Source: Pomacea canaliculata (taxonomy: Eukaryota > Mollusca > Gastropoda > Architaenioglossa > Ampullariidae). From it: a DNA stretch of 64,000 nt. The notes beneath the pieces are model-generated. The model had not been told where the DNA came from. It saw only the letters and a program-made list of their open reading frames with translations, and ran no database searches. The DNA is taken from contig NC_037603.1 of the NCBI RefSeq assembly GCF_003073045.1, forward strand, positions 12,902,192-12,966,191. The letters run 5' to 3'. A program made the translations under genes and the position numbers. Below are positions 59,001-64,000 of the stretch, piece by piece (the first letter of the stretch is position 1; each line of letters begins with the position of its first letter).

Positions 59001-59813
59001 AAGATAACAGTTTTCAACGACGGGATGGCCGGACTTGTGACCGGTCCAGGACACAGGTTGGGGATGAGCTTCTCCAGGGTGGAAACGGCTTGTTGGTCTG
59101 TCTCGTCCACCACCAGGGCCGTGACGTCACCCAGCTTCATCAAAGGGACAATATCCGCACCGTCCTTGTACTGGATGCATGAACAGATGATTGTAGCGCC
59201 CAGCAACTCCGTTCCAAAGGTGATCAACGTCTGTTCCGGCGATGTCGGAACGAGGCAAAGGACGACGTCACTTTTACACACGTTTTGCTGACGTAGCCAG
59301 CTGGCCGTTCTGATACAAATATGTTTCAAAACTTGTTAAAAAATTATTTAATTTTTTTTATTTTTATGGTAATTAATGGTGACTAATTATACTTCTGCAA
59401 GCAAATTATTAAAAAATATTGTTTGATTATTAACATGTTGAACGTTCATTTAATGTTTATAGAGAAAGATTATGTCCGTAAGTGAAAAACGTATGTTGTG
59501 ACCATTGTGAAGATGATTGAGTAGTTGGAATGTAATGCGTTTACCTGTTCTTAAAGGTAGGTCACTCACAAATGTTCAATTACCTCAGCACCAACGGAAT
59601 ACCACGGAAAATTTATTAAATTCTATTGAATCACCTACCTCCGTCTGTTATTCTTTACGTGTACCTGCGAGACAAAGAGAAGATCACTTGTCTGGAGTAA
59701 GCATATCTCTCTCCCTCAGGAGTCACGTAGACAAACGCCAGAGTCTCCGGTGACGTCACACTCCAGTACTGCAGTCGAGAGGTCACGGTGTCTACAGGTG
59801 AGAGGTCACACAT
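53015..59813 (-). CDS. Gene 9: diverged ANL-superfamily acyl-CoA synthetase paralog
   Basis: Exons: 59665-59813, 58842-59309, 57733-57884, 54870-55153, 53567-53851 and 53015-53343, with the same phases as the array genes. ATG at 59813 (MCDLSPVDTVTSRL) aligns with MFGLSADD; an upstream in-frame ATG at 59867 would precede a likely acceptor at 59839. Motifs: P-loop TSGTSGQTK (Thr for the usual Pro), YGSTEMG, GWFRPGD (the normal Gly-Asp, unlike the array copies), GRCSDVI and NANGK. Intron 5 has a GC donor (CAG-GCAAGC). Exon 6 lacks one base near DPAHK (GATCCAGC for the expected GATCCCAGC), shifting the frame before the catalytic lysine; without this the protein would be 555 residues. Introns 3 and 4 are enlarged by a LINE and a piggyBac element. 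It may be the founder-type gene of the locus, damaged recently or misread at that base. Confidence 0.8.
53900..54671 (+). mobile_element. piggyBac-type transposon relic in intron 4 of gene 9
   Basis: Both ends begin with TTAA (53900-53903 and 54668-54671), followed by inverted repeats of the type CC(G/C)TCTAA(A/C)GGCCG. Inside, on the plus strand, decayed pieces of the transposase C-terminus can be read: CGVDKIDQLV, KRKTRKWPLVIFY-like words, LNAYMG, and ELGENLVG. The N-terminal and catalytic parts are absent, so it is internally deleted and inactive. Confidence 0.8.
55220..55385. repeat. CTA/CTG-rich simple DNA in intron 3 of gene 9 (left part)
   Basis: A degenerate tract of CTACTA, CTGCTA and similar triplets. 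The same kind of tract resumes at 57408-57560 on the far side of the LINE. Confidence 0.6.
55842..57088 (+). mobile_element. 5'-truncated LINE (CR1/L2-like) in intron 3 of gene 9
   Basis: The plus strand encodes the second half of a non-LTR reverse transcriptase: LLLQRLSSKAGIQGAALQWI, then VPQGSVLGPLLF, the catalytic FADDTQ box, and after a frame change in a C run near 56110 a long frame (to 56686) with WMTSNRLKLNDDK, LGLFID and SRLDYCNSALWG. Further on, AFKNAAPKLWNALPSSL and FRKRLKTHLF are typical of the C-terminus of CR1/L2 elements. The 3' end is a short CAT-rich tail at about 57070-57088. It lacks the endonuclease half and has stops and frameshifts, so it is dead. Its orientation is opposite to the host gene. 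Confidence 0.85.
57089..57732. other. Rest of intron 3 of gene 9
   Basis: No gene. 57408-57560 is the CTA-rich simple tract; the remainder is AT-rich and unrecognised. Confidence 0.5.
57885..58841 (-). other. Intron 2 of gene 9
   Basis: A 957-base intron between exons 3 and 2. Only a short TA run near 58474-58488 stands out; no element recognised. Confidence 0.55.
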
Positions 59814-61000
59814 GTTCTGTCTTTTCTCTTCAGCTGACCTGAAACTTTGGTCTCTGACATGTAGCATTAAGTCCTGAGATTTGTTGATTTTAGATGAATA
59901 TATCGAAACTAATTATTTTTTCAAAAATTAATTCAATGTTTATTGACAAAAAGCTATAAATGTTGATCAATCACCAATCAATCATTAATCAATGAAAGGC
60001 AAATGTCCTAAAAGAAGCACACAGTGAGACAGTTACACATCACGATTTTAACTGCAAGCTGAAAGTTTGAAAGTCAAGCATTTAGCTTTTAGCATGAAAA
60101 GTTTTGCCTTTATCTACAAAACTACAAACGGAAAAAAGACAGCTTACAGCTTCTGTATGACAACAAAATCGAAGATTACTGATGCATACTGTGATTACAA
60201 TCCTGATATATATTGACGTCTGCAATTCTTATTTTCAAGCGACACCTGCAATGTGTCTAAACATCAAATGTACATCATACTGAAGTCAAGGTGTTGCCAT
60301 GTGTATCATATTACTGTAAGCAGCTGGCAGCTTAGTCTTTTCATATTTTGCATTCCCTGTTTGTACAGGTGTGTGTGTGTGACGGTTATTTTGTAAAGCT
60401 GAGTTTATATCAAAACACCTTTTGTTTGCTGCCAGCAAAGAAATGTATTCTACCTACTAAACATGGTGCTTCCGCTTCAAACATTTCGATAGAGTTTGCT
60501 TTTCTTTATTTTGTTCCAAGATAATAACAATAATAATAATAACAAGAAATAGGATAAGCACTAAAGTCACATTAAAAATATCAGTATACTACAAACCTTT
60601 AGCAAAAGGGTAACCACCCCTCCCCAGCACACACACACAAGACATAAATAAGTCAGGTACACAAAGGGAAGGAAACACGAACGCACCGAACACACGGAGC
60701 AAAACGTTCACATATAATGCTTAGGACATAAAAGAATCTCATATCTCACCTCCTCTTACTGTCAGGGTGGATTAGCGAATGGGACATCCGGGTTACCGAG
60801 ATACAAACCCCTGGTCCGCAAGATACAAAAAGGAACTCTACACATAAATAGGTATACGTTTCAAAACACATTTTGATACCGACCTTACTTGGGACACTGA
60901 GAACTCTCAACAAAACCGATGAAAAAGATGAGTGAGTCTCTCACAGTGATTAACTCACAATGATGATGTGCCTCCTGACTTTTTAAAGCCCCGACTGTGG
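59814..61000. other. Upstream region of gene 9
   Basis: A likely acceptor (GTTTCAG on the minus strand, exon side at 59838) indicates a leader intron as in the array genes. A possible leader donor CCAA-GTAAGG is at about 60884-60889 but I see no convincing TATA box or DR1/forkhead block beside it. A short ATA run lies at 60525-60545. The promoter of gene 9 is therefore not placed. Confidence 0.4.
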
Positions 61001-62780
61001 GTTAAGGTGTGGGCACAGTAGAAATTCAAAACAATTAAAAACAGCAATTTGACAGCCCGCTCCTCCACAAAGAGTAGGTATGTGTGTTCTAAATAGTTAA
61101 GATGATGATGATGAGTAGTAGAAGTATTCATTTCCGGCATAACCTGGAACAGAAAACTGTGCATTCAAAAATTCCTGACACTATTCCACTAAAGTTGAGT
61201 GAATCAGAGAGAAACAGGCCAGCAAAAATTTTCAGAGAAAGAAAGATGACACGTTTGGAAATAGATAAGCCTAAATAATGTCGGTTACCAGGTCTCCTGT
61301 CGCTGAGGTCTTCATGACAAAAAGGTGTCTGTGTCTAGAGCACTACGCCCCGATGACTATGTGGGTTATGTTGACCGACCGACATAGGACGCGCTGTTAA
61401 AAAACTTCAGGTGCGCACAGAAACAGCTTTTGATTCCCGTTTATGAGAATTTTTTTACCTGGGATATTTGGTACTAAAATAAGGACGACAGAGAAGAACA
61501 TGATGATGGTTAAGATTCTCTAGCTTAATTACTTTTAACATATCATAGTAGGAAATGCAGTTCCAACAGGTACATCCAACAGACGGCATCAGTCTCACTA
61601 CAACGACGAATGAGACTGAATGAGAATGTAAGCATGAAGATCCAACACTTTCATCCAAATCAAGACATAAAAGAGCAAAGAAGTAAAATTGAGGAAAAAC
61701 CTATGCCCCAGTCTTTTAGACAAGTGGCATAACTCTCAAAAGTAGATTATTCGTTATGTGAAAACTGCTTGTAATCTTAAAAGACCAACTGAATGGTTTG
61801 TGGTTTTTGCAGATATCGGTAAATATAGGCGATAAAAACCTAAACTGTGAATTTCAGCCTGCAAAACTAATCCATTAATTAATAATCCCCTAGCAAAGCC
61901 TTAGCCGATGAAAACCACAGACCCTCATTTAAAAGTTCCTTGAGAAAAATTGAATTTAGGGCAAGGGAGACAACAAACATTTGGCGAGTCGGGTGTCAGT
62001 AAGGTTATTTCCCTTTACGTTTCTCGCAGCATAATTATTAAAATATTTATTTACTAACTTTTAAACAAATCTTTCTACAATGAGCCTCAAGCAAATATCG
62101 ATAGCTTTATACTGAGCAAAATCGTTAAAAAGTCGTTTAAATAAAAAAATAAGCTCAAACATTCATTTTAAGGAATATTTCGACTTTTTGAGAAGTTCCC
62201 GTTATTTGATTATCAAATTCTTCTTTCTTGTACAGCTTTTTATACACTACAACTCTACAATTTATTTATTTTTTATGTCTTAATTTTGTGAAGTCTCTTC
62301 TTCTTCAACTTCCTTGTTTTTCTTCCCCAAGTTTCTTTTATTAGTCTGGTGTAAATATTTTTGTATACGGTTGTCAGGTGACTTGGAACAATAATCATTC
62401 TGGACATGTCCTTTTCCTGACTTTTTAAACATCTGGAAATAGATCTTCTTGATGGTTTGTGTGTTTCCTTGGCAGTGTGTCTGTATACAGATGGCAATGT
62501 GTCCGTTTGTCTTTATGTGCGTGGATGAATTTTTTTAACGTAAATGTTCAGTCAGGTGTGACCACCCACCGATCAACACACACACACATACACAGTGTTT
62601 TGATATAAAATAAAGAGAGGTTCGCAAGCGGCTGACAACACCTCACATTTTTCGAAATTTTGTATCCAGCTCGCTCCGCTCCAGGATTTTTATTTCGGTT
62701 AACCATATCACGAACTATATTTTCTTTCTGTAAGCCCTTGCACCGAACATGACGCGAAAGAGACATGGTGACGGACATAT

Positions 62781-62870
62781 GATGTCATTTTAGTGTCTGA
62801 TGTCATTTTACCATCTAATGTCATTTTAGTGTCTGATGTCATTTTACCATCTGATGTCATTTCTGTGTGA
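62781..62870. repeat. 18-base minisatellite, five units
   Basis: Five units of the type GATGTCATTTTAGTGTCT and GATGTCATTTTACCATCT that alternate, making a 36-base higher-order repeat. Confidence 0.9.
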
Positions 62871-63037
62871 GGTCACAAGTAGCTGGAGTATTTGAAGAGT
62901 AGGAACAAAACTTAATTAAAAGAACAGAACTAGTGCGTTGTCTCCCTTAGGATGGATCATACTTTCACAAGCACGTCCACATTAATATTTGATAGACCCA
63001 CTCCCATAATTATTTGTGAGTGGTAGGTATACTCTAC

Positions 63038-63040
<3 letters not shown>

Positions 63041-63108
<68 letters not shown>
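63041..63108. repeat. TG dinucleotide microsatellite, about 34 units
   Basis: Uninterrupted TG repeat; likely polymorphic. Confidence 0.97.
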
Positions 63109-63109
<1 letters not shown>

Positions 63110-64000
63110 ATATATACATATATAGAGAGAGTGCGAACTTCATAAAAAAAATTGTAACACGTGATTAAATCTCTACTTTGTCTTGTGCTTCACCCTCTCT
63201 TTCTCTCTATGTCTCTGCTTCTCTGTCTCTCTCGCGCCATGCCTGTATACTTTCTTCTTTTTATCTTGTCTTTATCACTGTTATTGTTTTTTTTTTATCT
63301 ATCTGTAACTCTCGGGTTTCTTTTATACCTCCTAAGCATCAATAGCACCGATTGATCCATTGTCTCATCAATTTTTCTATCAGCCAGAGAAGAGAGAGAG
63401 AAAGAAACAAAAAGAAATGGATATACAACATCCAGGTGATAACATATTCTTATTTATTGCGTCCTAGACAGCAAAGACTGCACAAAGATGGCAAGATATT
63501 GTCAGAATAATCAGAGCCCACGAACTGACGATGACTGATGATTTTGCATTAAATTATTCATTGAAATAAAGGTTTGACAGATTGCAGTCTATTTTACAGT
63601 GCCTTCCTTACTGCACGACAACTATTTTGTGTCCCATACCTATGTGTATCATTGTATATATTTAATCTACACGCGACCAGCGATCTTTCAATGCCTGATT
63701 ATTTAAAATTCATCTTTCTATTTCATTAATGGACACGTGGCTGATGACGTCATTGAGCACTTTCCCAGTCAGCTAGAATATCGTTGTCATCCTGGTCATG
63801 TTGACCTCCACTGGTGACCTGCACCTGCTTATGACAAAAGACCTTTTTCCTCTCTTTTCATCTCCCCAGCGACTCATCCTCTTTGCCCCCGCCCAGACTT
63901 GACATACAGACCGAGGTCCCCATCCCTCTTACAAAAATCGCCTGTCACCATCGCTGCATGATTCTCTTCTTTTTCATCCTCGTAAGCTTCTCTCGCATCC

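Larger units (their letters stand above)
61001..64000. other. Right-hand flank of the array
   Basis: I recognise no gene, RNA or transposon protein in this 3 kb. Open frames are short and low-complexity. It contains the 18-base minisatellite and the long TG repeat listed separately, and a C/T-rich patch at 63185-63330. Confidence 0.5.

Noticed and set aside
1-64000. LTR retroelements, tRNA or rRNA genes, CRISPR arrays
   Set aside because: I saw no paired long terminal repeats with retroviral-type proteins, no tRNA-like cloverleaf sequences and no regularly spaced repeats; a tRNAscan or RepeatMasker run would be more sensitive than reading by eye.

Overview
The window looks like nuclear DNA of an invertebrate animal. 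It has AT-rich intergenic DNA, short GT-AG introns, and relics of Tigger/pogo, piggyBac, hAT and CR1/L2-like LINE elements. A lophotrochozoan such as a mollusc is my guess, not something the sequence proves. There is no bacterial or operon-like structure.

Almost the whole window is a head-to-tail array of one gene family, all on the minus strand. The family is a single-domain, AMP-forming acyl-CoA synthetase/ligase of the ANL superfamily (same fold as 4-coumarate-CoA ligase, ACSF2 and luciferase). An intact copy has six coding exons of 149, 459, 164, 284, 285 and 318-327 bases (phases 2,2,1,0,0) and encodes 552-555 residues. It carries the A3 P-loop (TSGSSGQPK), A5 (YGCTE/YGSTE), A7 (GWFRPRD), A8 (GRQSEVI) and A10 catalytic-lysine (NPNGK) motifs. 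A non-coding leader exon with a TATA box precedes the coding exons. About 40-90 bases upstream of the TATA box is a conserved block with a forkhead-like GTAAACA site and a DR1 nuclear-receptor-type repeat.

Layout, left to right: gene 1 (only exon 1, plus leader exon and promoter, 1-997); a 5.7 kb spacer with a scar where a gene unit was deleted (~4680); gene 2 (6757-10092, frameshifted in exon 3); gene 3 (13981-17591, intact, Tigger relic in intron 2); gene 4 (21591-24340, several one- or two-base deletions); gene 5 (27134-30288, intact, foldback MITE in intron 3); gene 6 (33275-36136, one one-base deletion); an orphan last exon (39296-39613) joined to gene 7 (39974-42754, last two exons in an indel-rich stretch that may be poor assembly); gene 8 (47653-50430, intact); and gene 9 (53015-59813), an older, diverged paralog with piggyBac and LINE insertions in its introns. 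Two decayed fragments resembling gene 9 exon 5 lie between genes 7, 8 and 9. From 59.9 to 64 kb I recognise no gene.

The copies presumably share one role: activating a carboxylic acid as acyl-adenylate and then thioester. The shared DR1/forkhead promoter suggests common lipid- or xenobiotic-responsive control. The substrate cannot be read from the sequence.
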